A stretch of DNA of 64,000 bases from an uncultured Lachnospiraceae bacterium (GTDB taxonomy: Bacteria > Bacillota > Clostridia > Lachnospirales > Lachnospiraceae), in NCBI GenBank assembly GCA_947626985.1, contig CANQUG010000003.1:62001-126000 (forward strand), read 5' to 3'. A model generated the notes under the pieces. It saw only the letters and a program-made list of their open reading frames with translations. It was not told the origin of the DNA and did not search any database. Positions 35,325 through 44,441 of the stretch are shown one piece after another (the first letter of the stretch is position 1; the number at the start of each line of letters is the position of its first letter). The position numbers and the translations under genes are program-made.

Positions 35325-35353
35325 TTGCAGAAGAGAAACATCATTGTTATAAT
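35325..35353 (+). promoter_or_regulatory. Sigma-A promoter of the K+ channel gene
   Basis: TTGCAG (35325-35330), 17 bp and TATAAT (35348-35353). The leader of about 130 nt contains an 8-bp stem, ATATGGAG with CTCCATAT, around 35402-35435. Confidence 0.65.
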
Positions 35354-35492
35354 CGTTAAAAGTATAAAAATAAAGCCGCCGGATCATAATGTGACAATAC
35401 AATATGGAGAAATCTTCTCTGTCATCCCTCCATATACTGTTCTTCGTCAGCATTTACCGGCAGCCCCATAAAAACAGGAAGTGAACTCCGTT

Positions 35493-36239
35493 ATGAAATT
35501 AACGAAATTTCAGCACACCATATATGACGTCGTCATAAGCATTCTGGCCGTAGCCGCCGCCGTTCTGGTCCTCATCGATCTTTCACAGGGACTGAACGCC
35601 CGGCAGCAGCTCATCGATCAGATCATCCTGTTCATTTTTCTGGTGGATTACTTGGTCCGCCTTTTTGTGGCGCCCAAAAAACTGTATTTCATCCGGACCA
35701 ACATCTGCGATCTCATCGCCATCCTTCCCTTTCACACCGTATTCCGGCTGTTCAAAGTGGCGTCCATCTCAAAATTTGCCATTTTTGCCAAGCTTCCCAG
35801 AGCTTTTGCCTTCATGTACCGTCCCCTGAAAAAGCTCCAGCGTTCCTTTTACACCAACGGCTTCAAGTACATGATCTTCGTGGCCACGGTCATGATCATT
35901 CTGGGCGGAATTCTCATTCACTTCGCGGAGGGGATGAGCTACGGGGACGGCATCTGGTGGGCTTTCGTCACCACCACCACGGTGGGCTACGGGGATATCT
36001 CTCCCTCCACGCTCTACGGGAGGCTTATCGCCATGGTGCTGATGCTCATAGGAATCGGACTTCTTGGAACCATCACCAGTACCCTTACCTCCTATTTTCT
36101 GAAACCGTCCGCCAGCGGGGTCCGGAACGAAACTCTGGACTCCATCAAGACACAGCTGGACCACTTCGACGAGCTGAGCACCCAGGATGTGGACGATATC
36201 TGCAGGATCCTGAAAGCCCTCAAAAAATCCGAAAAATAG
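35493..36239 (+). CDS. Voltage-gated-type potassium channel protein
   Basis: These 248 residues form an ion_trans-like six-helix channel. N-terminal helices (IYDVVISILAVAAAVLVL) lead to a voltage-sensor-like segment, and the pore has the K+ selectivity filter TTTTVGYGDISPST, followed by a short cytoplasmic tail. I start at the ATG at 35493 (MKLTKFQH). A GTG at 35481 in the same frame is also possible, because AGGAAG precedes both. It is a single gene read opposite to its neighbours, and it would conduct K+ across the plasma membrane. Confidence 0.92.
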   Translation: MKLTKFQHTIYDVVISILAVAAAVLVLIDLSQGLNARQQLIDQIILFIFLVDYLVRLFVAPKKLYFIRTNICDLIAILPFHTVFRLFKVASISKFAIFAKLPRAFAFMYRPLKKLQRSFYTNGFKYMIFVATVMIILGGILIHFAEGMSYGDGIWWAFVTTTTVGYGDISPSTLYGRLIAMVLMLIGIGLLGTITSTLTSYFLKPSASGVRNETLDSIKTQLDHFDELSTQDVDDICRILKALKKSEK

Positions 36240-36242
36240 TTT

Positions 36243-37208
36243 TTACTGCAGTCTGTCCAGCATCCTCTCCAGCTCCTCATAGCTTCCGATGGTGTTGGAC
36301 TCTCTGCGGAGTCCTGCGCTGTGGCGCATCCCGGCCGTATACCATGCCACATGCTTGCGCATCTCCCGGATTCCCGTATATTCTCCCTTCAGAGCAATCA
36401 CATCCCTGGCGTGACGAAGGATCATCTCCCTCACTTCCTCCAGACAGGGCCTTTCCGGTTCCCTGCCGTCTCTGAAATACCTGTTCAGTTCCCGGAAAAT
36501 CCAGGGATTTCCCCGCACAGCCCTTCCGACCATCACGGCGTCGCACCCTGTCTCCCTCATGAGCGCTTCCGCTTTTTGCGGGGAATCCACGTCCCCGTTT
36601 CCGATCACGGGAATGGAAACCGCCTCCTTCACCCGGCGGATGGCGTCCCAGTCCGCCTTTCCGGAATAATACTGCTGCCTCGTCCGGGCGTGCACCGCTA
36701 TGGCGGCCGCTCCCGCATCCTCCGCAATCTTCGCGATTTCCACAATATCCACCGGCACATTTTCAAACCCGATGCGCATCTTCACCGTCACCGGCTTTTT
36801 TACTGCTCCGGACACCGCCGACACGATTCTGCCGATGAGGGCCGGATTCTTCAGCAGGGCGGAACCCTCTCCGTTGTTCACCACTTTTGGCACCGGACAT
36901 CCCATATTGATATCCAGAATGTCAAAAGGCCGTTCCTCTATACTTCTGGCCGCCTCCCCCATAAGCTCCGGCTCGCTGCCGAAAAGCTGGAGAGAAACGG
37001 GATGCTCGCTCTCATGGATTTCCATAAGGGCCTCCGTATTTTTGTTATGGTAGGTAATCGCCTTGGCGCTCACCATCTCCATGCACACCAGGCCTGCCCC
37101 CTGTTCCCTGCAGATCCGCCGGAAGGGAAGGTCCGTCACCCCGGCCATGGGAGCCAGCACGAAGGGATTCTCCATCTCCACCTTTCCGATCTTCCATCCC
37201 ATCCTCAT
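36243..37208 (-). CDS. dusB: tRNA-dihydrouridine synthase
   Basis: This is a 321-residue FMN-dependent TIM-barrel enzyme that reduces uridine in the tRNA D-loop. Motifs are APMAGVTDLPFRRICRE, DINMGCPVPKVVNNGEGSAL (with the catalytic Cys), VKMRIGFE, HARTRQQYYSGKADW and VIGNGDV. The pattern fits the DusB group of Firmicutes. It overlaps the preceding small gene by four bases (ATGA), so translation is coupled. Confidence 0.95.
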   Translation of the reverse strand: MRMGWKIGKVEMENPFVLAPMAGVTDLPFRRICREQGAGLVCMEMVSAKAITYHNKNTEALMEIHESEHPVSLQLFGSEPELMGEAARSIEERPFDILDINMGCPVPKVVNNGEGSALLKNPALIGRIVSAVSGAVKKPVTVKMRIGFENVPVDIVEIAKIAEDAGAAAIAVHARTRQQYYSGKADWDAIRRVKEAVSIPVIGNGDVDSPQKAEALMRETGCDAVMVGRAVRGNPWIFRELNRYFRDGREPERPCLEEVREMILRHARDVIALKGEYTGIREMRKHVAWYTAGMRHSAGLRRESNTIGSYEELERMLDRLQ

Positions 37209-37573
37209 GCCTGCTCCTCTTCCGCCTTTTTCTGAAGCTCTTCCCCGGGATCCTCCCCCAGGAAAAAGACCCTGTAGTACAATTCCAGGGACTCCAGCAG
37301 ATCCTCCTTCTCCCGGCGGAGCTGCTTGATCCGGAGGGCGCTTCCGATCTCATCGTACATGGCGTCCGCGTCCAGAGCCTCCGTCTTAAACTGCAGGGTC
37401 CCCTCCTCGTCAAATTCCAGGGTAAAGATCCCGCCGATCTCCTCCGTATAAAGCACGCACAAAATCTGCAGTTCCTGCTTTATGGCCTCGGGAAGGGCCT
37501 GAAAGTCCTGATTAAAGTAATATTTCCGCTCATAGGCGTTGGCGCCGCAGAGCACCACATTTTCCTGATACAT
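37205..37573 (-). CDS. Small conserved protein, probably DUF6145 family
   Basis: This is a 122-residue, acidic, soluble protein. The start has NVVLCGANAYERKYYFN, the middle LYTEEIGGIFTLEF, and the end a helical, charged tail (LRREKEDLLESLELYYRVFF). I recall this pattern as the DUF6145 family of clostridia, function unknown. GGGAGG precedes the start. It is always close to dusB in such genomes as far as I remember, and here it is translationally coupled to it. Confidence 0.7.
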   Translation of the reverse strand: MYQENVVLCGANAYERKYYFNQDFQALPEAIKQELQILCVLYTEEIGGIFTLEFDEEGTLQFKTEALDADAMYDEIGSALRIKQLRREKEDLLESLELYYRVFFLGEDPGEELQKKAEEEQA

Positions 37574-37599
37574 ACAGCCTCCCTGTCCGTTTTTTCCGA

Positions 37600-37860
37600 A
37601 CCATTCTATCGCATGATCGGTGTCCTTGAACCTGCTGTTTTTCAGATCATTCTGTCATACGATCACTGTCCTTGAACCTTCTGTTTTTTCAGATCATTCT
37701 GTCATACGATCACTGTCCTTGAACCTTCTGTTTTTTCAGATCATTCTGTCATACGATCACTGTCCTTGAACCTTCTGTTTTTTCAGATCATTCTATCGCA
37801 CAATCGCTGTTCTTGAACCTTCTGTTTTTTCAGATCATTCTATCGCATAATTATAGTCCT
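37600..37860. repeat. 47-bp tandem repeat downstream of birA
   Basis: About five units share the core CTTGAACCTTCTGTTTTTTC and start near 37625, 37671, 37718, 37765 and 37812. They fill the interval between the birA stop and the next gene's leader. There are no unique spacers, so this is not a CRISPR array. Confidence 0.85.
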
Positions 37861-37917
37861 GAAAATCGTACACTTTTTCATGCAGGTTCTTCTTCATCTT
37901 ACGGAAGAGGTATCCTG

Positions 37918-38739
37918 TCACACATAGCTGTACAGTCCTCTGACGGATACTTCCCCAGAGCGGATACTCTCCACATAACCGCCCCTGCGTCTCACCAGAA
38001 GCTCCCCCGCGTCATTGATCCCCAGAGCGGTTCCCTCGTAAGGCCTTACCGGCTCCAGCACCTTTACCTTTTTCCCCCTGTTGGCCAGAATCCCGTTATA
38101 ATCCTCCTTCAGCAGACTGAGGTCGCAGGTTTTGAGAAACTTCTCATAATTTTCCTCAAATCGCTCCAGCACCAGAGCCGTCACCATACTTCTGTCAAAA
38201 TACTTTCCGCTCTCCAGGCGAAGGGAGGTGGCCTTATCCGCCAGATCCTCCGGAAAGCTTTCCACATTCACGTTGATCCCCACGCCGATGATCACCTCCC
38301 GAATCCGGTTTTTCTCCAGGTTCATCTCCGTAAGGATTCCGCAGATCTTTTTCCGGGACAGGGCCACGTCGTTGGGCCATTTAATGGATGTTTTCATTCT
38401 CAGGCGTCCCACGGCCTGTGCCACGGAAAGTCCCATAACCAGGGTAAGCATGGGAGCCGCGTCCGGGGCGAAGGACGGCCTCAGCAGAAGGGACATCATC
38501 ACCGAGGTTCCCGCCGGAGCGGTCCATCTCCGTCCCAGGCGGCCCTTTCCCTCCGTCTGGAGCTCCGCCACCACCAGCGTCCCGTGGGGCGCTCCCTCTC
38601 TGGCCAGCCGTTTCGCCAGTTCATTTGTAGAATCTGTTTCCAGCACAAAATGGACGGTCTGAGCCGCCCATTTCGTATGTATCGTACTTAAAATCGTACT
38701 CCGGTCGAAGGTATATTCTGCCCTGATATTTCCAGTCAT
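37918..38739 (-). CDS. birA: Biotin--[acetyl-CoA-carboxylase] ligase
   Basis: This 273-residue enzyme activates biotin to biotinyl-AMP and attaches it to carboxylase carrier domains. ETDSTNELAKRLAREG, then EGKGRLGRRWTAPAGTSV (biotinyl-AMP loop) and IKWPNDVALSRKKICGIL are family signatures. The N-terminal helix-turn-helix of BirA repressors is absent, so it is a class I ligase without a DNA-binding domain. It lies 29 bp downstream of argF on the same strand. Confidence 0.95.
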   Translation of the reverse strand: MTGNIRAEYTFDRSTILSTIHTKWAAQTVHFVLETDSTNELAKRLAREGAPHGTLVVAELQTEGKGRLGRRWTAPAGTSVMMSLLLRPSFAPDAAPMLTLVMGLSVAQAVGRLRMKTSIKWPNDVALSRKKICGILTEMNLEKNRIREVIIGVGINVNVESFPEDLADKATSLRLESGKYFDRSMVTALVLERFEENYEKFLKTCDLSLLKEDYNGILANRGKKVKVLEPVRPYEGTALGINDAGELLVRRRGGYVESIRSGEVSVRGLYSYV

Positions 38740-38768
38740 AAGTCCTCTGCCCCTCTTCCATTCTTCCG

Positions 38769-39770
38769 TTATTCTTCTGCAGGAACTCCCAGAGTCGCCG
38801 CCATTACCGCCTTGATGGTATGCATGCGGTTTTCCGCCTCATCGAACACTTTGGACTGAGCGGATTCAAACACCTCGTCGGTGACCTCCATTTCAGTAAG
38901 TCCGAAACGTTCTCCCATCTCCTTGCCAATAGTGGTTTTCAGATCATGGAAGGAAGGCAGGCAGTGAAGGAAAATGGCCTGTTCTCCCGCCCGGGCCATG
39001 ATCTCCCCGGTCACCTTATAGGGAGTGAGATCCCGGATCCGCTCCTCCCATACTTCATCCGGCTCGCCCATGGACACCCACACGTCCGTATAAACCACAT
39101 CTGCGTTCTTCGCGCCCTCCATGGCGTCCTCCGTCAGTGTGATGGAACCGCCGGAAGCTTTCGCGTACTCCTGACAAAGCTCCACCAGTTCCGGGGATGG
39201 GAAATATTTCTTCGCGGTGCAGGCCACGAAGTCCATGCCCAGCTTGGCGCAGGTCACCATCAGAGAATTGCCCATATTGTACCGGGCGTCGCCCATATAC
39301 ACCAGACGGATCCCTTTCAGCCTGCCGAAATGCTCCCGGATGGTGAGCATATCCGCCAGCATCTGGGTGGGATGATACTCGTTAGTCAGGCCGTTCCACA
39401 CGGGAACGCCCGCATACTTCGCCAGCTCCTCCACGATCTCCTGGCCAAAGCCTCTGTACTCGATCCCCTCAAACATTCTGCCGAGAACTCTGGCAGTATC
39501 CGCAATGCTCTCCTTCTTTCCGATCTGAGATCCCCTGGGATCCAGATAGGTGCTGCCCATCCCCAGATCGTGGGCAGCCACCTCGAAAGCACACCTTGTT
39601 CTGGTGCTGGTCTTCTCAAAGATCAGGGCCACATTTTTGCCCCGGAAATATTCATGGGGCACCCCGGCCTTCTTTTTTGCCTTGAGATCCGCCGCCAGAT
39701 CCAGAAGATAAAGGATCTCCTCCGGAGTAAAATCTTTCAGTGTCAGGAAATTCCGTCCTTTTAAGTTCAT
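38769..39770 (-). CDS. argF: Ornithine carbamoyltransferase
   Basis: This 333-residue enzyme converts ornithine and carbamoyl phosphate to citrulline in arginine biosynthesis or fermentation. The carbamoyl phosphate site is [17 protein letters not shown] is the next binding block, and HCLPSFHD carries the catalytic Cys (the last motif is usually HCLPAFHD). The length is standard. It lies between the SPFH gene and birA, with gaps of about 30 bp, suggesting one transcript. Confidence 0.95.
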   Translation of the reverse strand: MNLKGRNFLTLKDFTPEEILYLLDLAADLKAKKKAGVPHEYFRGKNVALIFEKTSTRTRCAFEVAAHDLGMGSTYLDPRGSQIGKKESIADTARVLGRMFEGIEYRGFGQEIVEELAKYAGVPVWNGLTNEYHPTQMLADMLTIREHFGRLKGIRLVYMGDARYNMGNSLMVTCAKLGMDFVACTAKKYFPSPELVELCQEYAKASGGSITLTEDAMEGAKNADVVYTDVWVSMGEPDEVWEERIRDLTPYKVTGEIMARAGEQAIFLHCLPSFHDLKTTIGKEMGERFGLTEMEVTDEVFESAQSKVFDEAENRMHTIKAVMAATLGVPAEE

Positions 39771-39803
39771 AATAATCCTCCTCGTTATTGCCCCTCTGTA
39801 TTT

Positions 39804-40754
39804 CTATTCTTTCTCAGTTTCTCCCACAATTTCCTTCAGAGAGGCAGCCAGCCCTGCCAGTCCCTGAATCTCCGAGGGAATGATGATCTTCGTAGCCTTT
39901 CCGTCCGCAGCCTTCGCGAAGGCCTCCAGACTTTTCAAAGTGAGTACGGCCTGATCCGCTCCCGCTTCCTTGATCATGCGCAGACCTTCCGCATTGGCGC
40001 TCTGCACCTTCAGAACCGCCTCGGCCTGACCTTCCGCTTCCTTGATCATTCGTTCCTTCTGGGCCTCTGCCCGGAGAATGGCCGCCTGCTTCTCCGCCTC
40101 GGCGTCCAGAATTGCGGACTGCTTTTTGCCCTCCGCCACCAGAATGGTGGAACGCTTTTCACCCTCTGCGATGAGAATGGCCTCACGGCGTTCACGCTCC
40201 GCCTTCATCTGCTTCTCCATGGCGTCCTGAATGGCCGCCGGCGGAATGATGTTCTTAAGCTCCACACGGTTTACCTTGATGCCCCAGGGATCCGTGGCCT
40301 CGTCCAGAGAAGCCCGCATCCTGGTGTTGATTACCTCACGGGAGGTCAGGGTTTCATCCAGCTCCATGTCTCCGATGATGTTCCGGAGCGTGGTGGCCGA
40401 AAGATTTTCAATCGCCATAATGGGATTTTCCACGCCGTAGGCAAACAGCTTGGGATCGGTAATCTGGAAAAATACCACCGTATCGATCTGCATGGTAACG
40501 TTATCCTTGGTAATCACAGGCTGAGGCGGAAAGTCCACCACCTGCTCCTTCAGATTTACCTTTCTGGCTACCCGCTCAATAAAGGGCACCTTAAAATGAA
40601 TGCCCGTATTCCAGGTGGCACGGTACGCGCCCAGACGCTCCAGGATCACCGCATAAGCCTGAGGCACAATGCGGATGCAGGACGCCAGGATCCACACCAC
40701 CAGCACAAGAATCACAATGATAAAAATAATACCGCTCATTAAATGCAGACTCAT
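39804..40754 (-). CDS. SPFH/stomatin-like membrane protein (QmcA type)
   Basis: This is a 316-residue protein with one N-terminal membrane helix (IIFIIVILVLVVWILA), an SPFH domain (GIHFKVPFIERVARKVNLKE, PQPVITKDNVTMQIDTVVFF) and a long coiled coil rich in Ala/Glu repeats (EGEKRSTILVAEGKKQSAIL). I start at the ATG at 40754, which has AAGGAAGGAG upstream. The longer frame overlaps the upstream gene. It overlaps nfeD by four bases, and SPFH-NfeD pairs organise membrane microdomains. Confidence 0.95.
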   Translation of the reverse strand: MSLHLMSGIIFIIVILVLVVWILASCIRIVPQAYAVILERLGAYRATWNTGIHFKVPFIERVARKVNLKEQVVDFPPQPVITKDNVTMQIDTVVFFQITDPKLFAYGVENPIMAIENLSATTLRNIIGDMELDETLTSREVINTRMRASLDEATDPWGIKVNRVELKNIIPPAAIQDAMEKQMKAERERREAILIAEGEKRSTILVAEGKKQSAILDAEAEKQAAILRAEAQKERMIKEAEGQAEAVLKVQSANAEGLRMIKEAGADQAVLTLKSLEAFAKAADGKATKIIIPSEIQGLAGLAASLKEIVGETEKE

Positions 40755-41206
40755 AGGTTCTCTCCTTCCTTGGACCATTCTTCCACAATCAGTTTCACAC
40801 CTTTTACTTCCAGAATTTTCACAACCGTCCCCTGGGGGATAATGTGATCGTCCCGGTTTGCTCTGGCCGTCCACTCCACATCGTTCAGCCGCACCTGGCC
40901 CGTCTGGGCCAGATTATCGATGTCCCGGGTAACCACCGCTCTTTTTCCCGGCAGGCTGTTCACGTTGGTGCCCTCCACCTCCCGGTTCATGATTCTCAGC
41001 GCCACAGGCCTGGTGAAAATCACAAGGATCAGGGAAACCACCAGGAACAGAATGACCTGAATGGCAAAGCCGGCACCCGCGTAAGCCGCCACCGCGGCCA
41101 CCAGCGCTCCGCCGGCGAACCAGATGGTGGTAAGTCCCGCCGTGACCGCCTCCACGATCAGCAGAAAAGCCAGAATACCCAGCCAGATAAATGGTATCAT
41201 TGACAC
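40751..41206 (-). CDS. NfeD-family membrane protein
   Basis: This is a 151-residue protein with three to four hydrophobic helices (LGILAFLLIVEAVTAGLTT, AVAAYAGAGFAIQVILFLVVSL) and a C-terminal OB-fold (LPGKRAVVTRDID, GTVVKILEVKGVKLIVE). This is the short NfeD form without the protease domain. It is the first gene of NfeD-SPFH-argF-birA. It is translationally coupled to the SPFH gene and should form a complex with that product. Confidence 0.93.
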   Translation of the reverse strand: MSMIPFIWLGILAFLLIVEAVTAGLTTIWFAGGALVAAVAAYAGAGFAIQVILFLVVSLILVIFTRPVALRIMNREVEGTNVNSLPGKRAVVTRDIDNLAQTGQVRLNDVEWTARANRDDHIIPQGTVVKILEVKGVKLIVEEWSKEGENL

Positions 41207-41366
41207 GCCTCATTCCCCCTTTTCCAAAATCTTCATATATAATGCCTGTGCTGCCACGCCCGGGTTTCCTGTCAGCTGCTTCTTAAAAAATTCTGCAGCA
41301 TCCGGCAAACCTCCTCCCTGCAGCTTCACATTCCGTCAGCTTCCAGCCCCTGACTGACGGCATATT

Positions 41367-41530
41367 TCTGCCTTGCGGCCTCGTACATGAAACACTTTGC
41401 CCGTGTCATCTGTGCCCGGGGCTTACTGCACGTCTCTGCCTCGCAGCCTTGTCCATGAGACACTTTGCCCATGTCATCTGTGCCCGGGACTTACTGCACG
41501 TCTCTGCCTTGCGGCCTCGTACGTAAGGAT
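41367..41530. repeat. 68-bp tandem repeat that includes the 3' end of the rRNA methyltransferase gene
   Basis: The motif TCTGCC begins units at 41367, 41435 and 41503, exactly 68 bp apart. The unit at 41503 is coding (the C-terminal EAARQRR region), and its continuation contains the reverse strand of the stop codon at 41474. The two units to the left are downstream copies of this coding end. Confidence 0.85.
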
Positions 41531-42268
41531 TCCCGCAGCCATGGCCGCGTTCAGGGATTCCACCTGACCGCACATGGGAATCCGGATCAGACAGTCGGCG
41601 CAGGATACAGCCTGCTCCGTCAGCCCCTTTCCCTCGTTTCCGATGAAAAACGCAGTTCCGCCTTCATAGGATTCCCCGTCATAATCATTTTTACCCTTTA
41701 AATGCGCCGCAAAGGTCCGGATCTTTTTCTCCCGGAACAGATTGCTCAATGACGCCACATCCTCCACATAAAAGAAAGGCATCCTGTAAATGGAACCCAT
41801 GGTGGAGCGGATCACCTTGGGATTCGTCACATCCACGCAGGTTTTTGTGAGAAAAATACACCGCACTCCCGCTCCCTCCGCCGTGCGGAAGATGGTCCCT
41901 GCGTTCCCCGGATCCTGCAGATCCTCCAGCACAAGCACGAGAGGATTCTCCTCCTTCAGGACCTCATCCGGCGCATAAGAAGGCGTCTTCAGCACCGTCA
42001 GAACTCCCTGAGGCGTAAGCGTGTCGCTCATCTGGCGGAACACATTATCCGCCGCTACCTCGAAGGGCAGATCCCTCACCTTTTCCATAAAGGCTTCGTC
42101 CCCGGCCAGCGTCTCCGACAGAAACACCCTGTGGATCCAGCCTTTCGGCGCCTCTCCGAACATCTTCTTTCCTTCCGCCACAAACAGCCCCTGTTCCCTC
42201 CGGGCCTTCGCCCTCTGGTTCAGCTGCATGACGTTTTTAACCTGAGGGTTATTCATGCTGGTGATCAT
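41474..42268 (-). CDS. SpoU/TrmH-family RNA 2'-O-methyltransferase
   Basis: This is a 264-residue SPOUT methyltransferase that uses SAM to methylate ribose on rRNA or tRNA. The N-terminal RNA-binding part contains NNPQVKNVMQLNQRAKARRE. The knotted catalytic domain has LVLEDLQDPGNAGTIFRTAE, FFIGNEGKGLT and IRIPMCGQVESLNAAMAAGI. It starts 4 bp after the ktrA stop and ends the pfkA-ktrB-ktrA row. The last codons are part of a 68-bp tandem repeat and may be recently altered. Confidence 0.93.
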   Translation of the reverse strand: MITSMNNPQVKNVMQLNQRAKARREQGLFVAEGKKMFGEAPKGWIHRVFLSETLAGDEAFMEKVRDLPFEVAADNVFRQMSDTLTPQGVLTVLKTPSYAPDEVLKEENPLVLVLEDLQDPGNAGTIFRTAEGAGVRCIFLTKTCVDVTNPKVIRSTMGSIYRMPFFYVEDVASLSNLFREKKIRTFAAHLKGKNDYDGESYEGGTAFFIGNEGKGLTEQAVSCADCLIRIPMCGQVESLNAAMAAGILTYEAARQRRAVSPGHR

Positions 42269-42272
42269 TCTC

Positions 42273-42926
42273 TCAACCTCCGGACGCTTTATTCAAATTC
42301 CGGTTATTTCCCATGGCGATGAGCGTGCAGTCCGCCGGCAGGGGCTCCTGAGGATCCAGATAGACCCGAACCTCCTCATGGATTTTCAGACCGATAATGT
42401 TGACCTTATACTTCTCCCGGATCTTCAGCTGCCCCAGAGTCTTTCCCACCCATCCCGCGGGAATCCGGAACTCCGCCATGCTCACCTCGGAGGAAAGCTC
42501 AAAGATATCCAGAAATCCGCTGGACAAAAGGTTCCTCGCCACACGAAGCCCCATGGAGTTCTCCGGATAGATCACCTCATCCGCGCCGATCTTGCTCAGG
42601 ATCCTGCCGTGGAGCCGCGTGGTGGCCTTGGCGATCACCTGAGAGACGCCCAGATCCTTGGCCTGCATGGTGGCGTTTACGCTTGCCTCAATATTTTCGG
42701 AGACCGCAATAATGGCCACATCCACATTCTGCACTCCCAGGGACTTTAAGATCCCCGGCTCCCGCACGTCTGCCTTTACCGCATAGGCCACCTTATCCGC
42801 AATCTCCTGTATGTTCTCCTCTTTGTCGTCGATGGCCAGCACGTCGCAGTCGGATTCCGCCAGCGTCAGGGCCACGGCCATGCCGAACTGCCCCAGGCCG
42901 ATCACGGCAAATGATTTTCGTTTCAT
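42273..42926 (-). CDS. ktrA: K+ uptake regulatory protein KtrA (TrkA-N/TrkA-C)
   Basis: This is a 217-residue cytoplasmic RCK protein. The nucleotide-binding fold is FAVIGLGQFGMAVALTLAE, and the TrkA-C domain closes the protein (VGKTLGQLKIREKY). I start at the ATG at 42926, which has GGAGG upstream. The open frame extends 26 codons further without a site. It gates the KtrB transporter encoded just upstream and binds ATP/ADP or NAD(H) in the family. Confidence 0.94.
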   Translation of the reverse strand: MKRKSFAVIGLGQFGMAVALTLAESDCDVLAIDDKEENIQEIADKVAYAVKADVREPGILKSLGVQNVDVAIIAVSENIEASVNATMQAKDLGVSQVIAKATTRLHGRILSKIGADEVIYPENSMGLRVARNLLSSGFLDIFELSSEVSMAEFRIPAGWVGKTLGQLKIREKYKVNIIGLKIHEEVRVYLDPQEPLPADCTLIAMGNNRNLNKASGG

Positions 42927-43007
42927 AAATAGTTCCTCCAGCATCCTCCCGTTTCTTCCCGTCATCCCCGGGTTCCTGCGCTCCCCGCACTCCGACACCT
43001 GCAAAAC

Positions 43008-44441
43008 TCACCCGATCATCACATCTTCCTCCGCCAGGTGAGTTCCCTCACCGTGGAAATTCCGGGCCCTGGCCAGCACGGCGGTCCCCAGAGTCAGAGG
43101 GCCGATCCTGCCCAGATACATGGCAAGGATAATGATCCACTTCCCCGCCAGAGTCAGCTTCGGCGTCAGCCCGCGGGTCAGGCCCACGGTGGCGGCCGCG
43201 GAGGTCAGTTCATAAATCACATCCATACTGTCCGCCTCCGGCATCGCTGCCATAAGCAGCAGACACAGAAACAGCAGCGTCATAAAACCCATCCCCGTCA
43301 CAACCACAGCGGAGCGGATATAGCCCGCCCGTATCCTCCGATGAGCAAACTCCACATCTCTTTTGCCCTTTAAATTGGACACTACGCTCAGTACCAGCAC
43401 TGCTGCCGTGGTGGTCTTCACTCCGCCTGCCGTTCCCATGGGAGAACCGCCTATAAACATCAGTACCAGACAGAGCACTGCGGAAGCGTTGGAGAGCGCT
43501 CCCTGATCCACCGTGAGGAAGCCTGCCGTCCTGGTGGTCACAGACTGAAAAAGCGACGCCATCAGCTGCACCCCCAGGGGCATCCCGGCTATGGTCCGGG
43601 GATTATTATGCTCAAAAATAAAAATCAGCAGGGCCCCGCCAAACACCAGAACAGCCGTCGTCACCAGCACCAGCTTGCTGTGGAGACGCAGGCTCTGAAA
43701 CCATCTTCCCGGCGCCAGCTCTCTTCGGAAAACCCTCCTGCTCTTTGCCCAGAGATCCCACCACACTGTGAAGCCCAGTCCGGAGGCGACCACCAGTCCA
43801 ATCGTTGTAAAATTCACTAACGGATCCGCCGCATAGGGAGCCAGGCTGTTCTCCCCCAGCAGATCCACGCCCGCGTTGCAGAATGCGGACACAGCGGTGA
43901 ACACCGACTGTCCCGCCCCCTTCACCGGGCCGAACTGGGGAACAAACCGGACAGCATAGCACAGAGCTCCCACAGCCTCCGCCCCGAACACACAGGCTAC
44001 CACTCTTTTTACCACCGTCACCAGGCCCGACATCCGGTCCAGATTATAGGACTCCTGAATCATTCTTCTGTTCCGCATGGATATCTTTTTGTGAAGGGTG
44101 ATAAAAAGAATGCTGGCAAGGGCGATCAGCCCGATTCCGCCGATCTGGATCAGAATCAGAATCACCGCTTTTCCCGCCAGCGTCCAGTGCTGCGCCGTGG
44201 TCACGGTCACAAGTCCCGTCACACACACGCAGGTAGTGGCCGTAAACATCGCATCCGTAAAGGAAGTGTGTTCCCCTGCCGCAGTGCACGGCGGCATCCA
44301 CAGAACCAGGCCTCCCAGAAAAATCGTGAGGGCAAAGCTCAGAGCAATGACCTGCGCCGTGCTGAATTTTTTTGACTTGCCAGCGGAAAGGAGAATCTTC
44401 CGTTTCAGAGACTCCCCTTTCCGTAAATCTCCCTGTTTCAT
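43008..44441 (-). CDS. ktrB: K+ uptake transporter KtrB (TrkH family)
   Basis: This is a 477-residue Na+/K+ symporter with four membrane-pore-membrane repeats, each with a selectivity Gly (for example TTCVCVTGLVTV, AVSAFCNAGVDLLG, TTRTAGFLT, TSAAATVGLTRG). Its start codon shares one base with the stop of pfkA (TAATG), so translation is coupled. With KtrA it forms the KtrAB uptake system in the plasma membrane. Co-transcription of pfkA and K+ uptake genes may link glycolysis with turgor and enzyme cofactor supply, which is an inference. Confidence 0.95.
   Translation of the reverse strand: MKQGDLRKGESLKRKILLSAGKSKKFSTAQVIALSFALTIFLGGLVLWMPPCTAAGEHTSFTDAMFTATTCVCVTGLVTVTTAQHWTLAGKAVILILIQIGGIGLIALASILFITLHKKISMRNRRMIQESYNLDRMSGLVTVVKRVVACVFGAEAVGALCYAVRFVPQFGPVKGAGQSVFTAVSAFCNAGVDLLGENSLAPYAADPLVNFTTIGLVVASGLGFTVWWDLWAKSRRVFRRELAPGRWFQSLRLHSKLVLVTTAVLVFGGALLIFIFEHNNPRTIAGMPLGVQLMASLFQSVTTRTAGFLTVDQGALSNASAVLCLVLMFIGGSPMGTAGGVKTTTAAVLVLSVVSNLKGKRDVEFAHRRIRAGYIRSAVVVTGMGFMTLLFLCLLLMAAMPEADSMDVIYELTSAAATVGLTRGLTPKLTLAGKWIIILAMYLGRIGPLTLGTAVLARARNFHGEGTHLAEEDVMIG

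Noticed and set aside
37600-37860. CRISPR array
   Set aside because: The 47-bp units follow each other without unique spacers and are degenerate; no cas gene is in the window.
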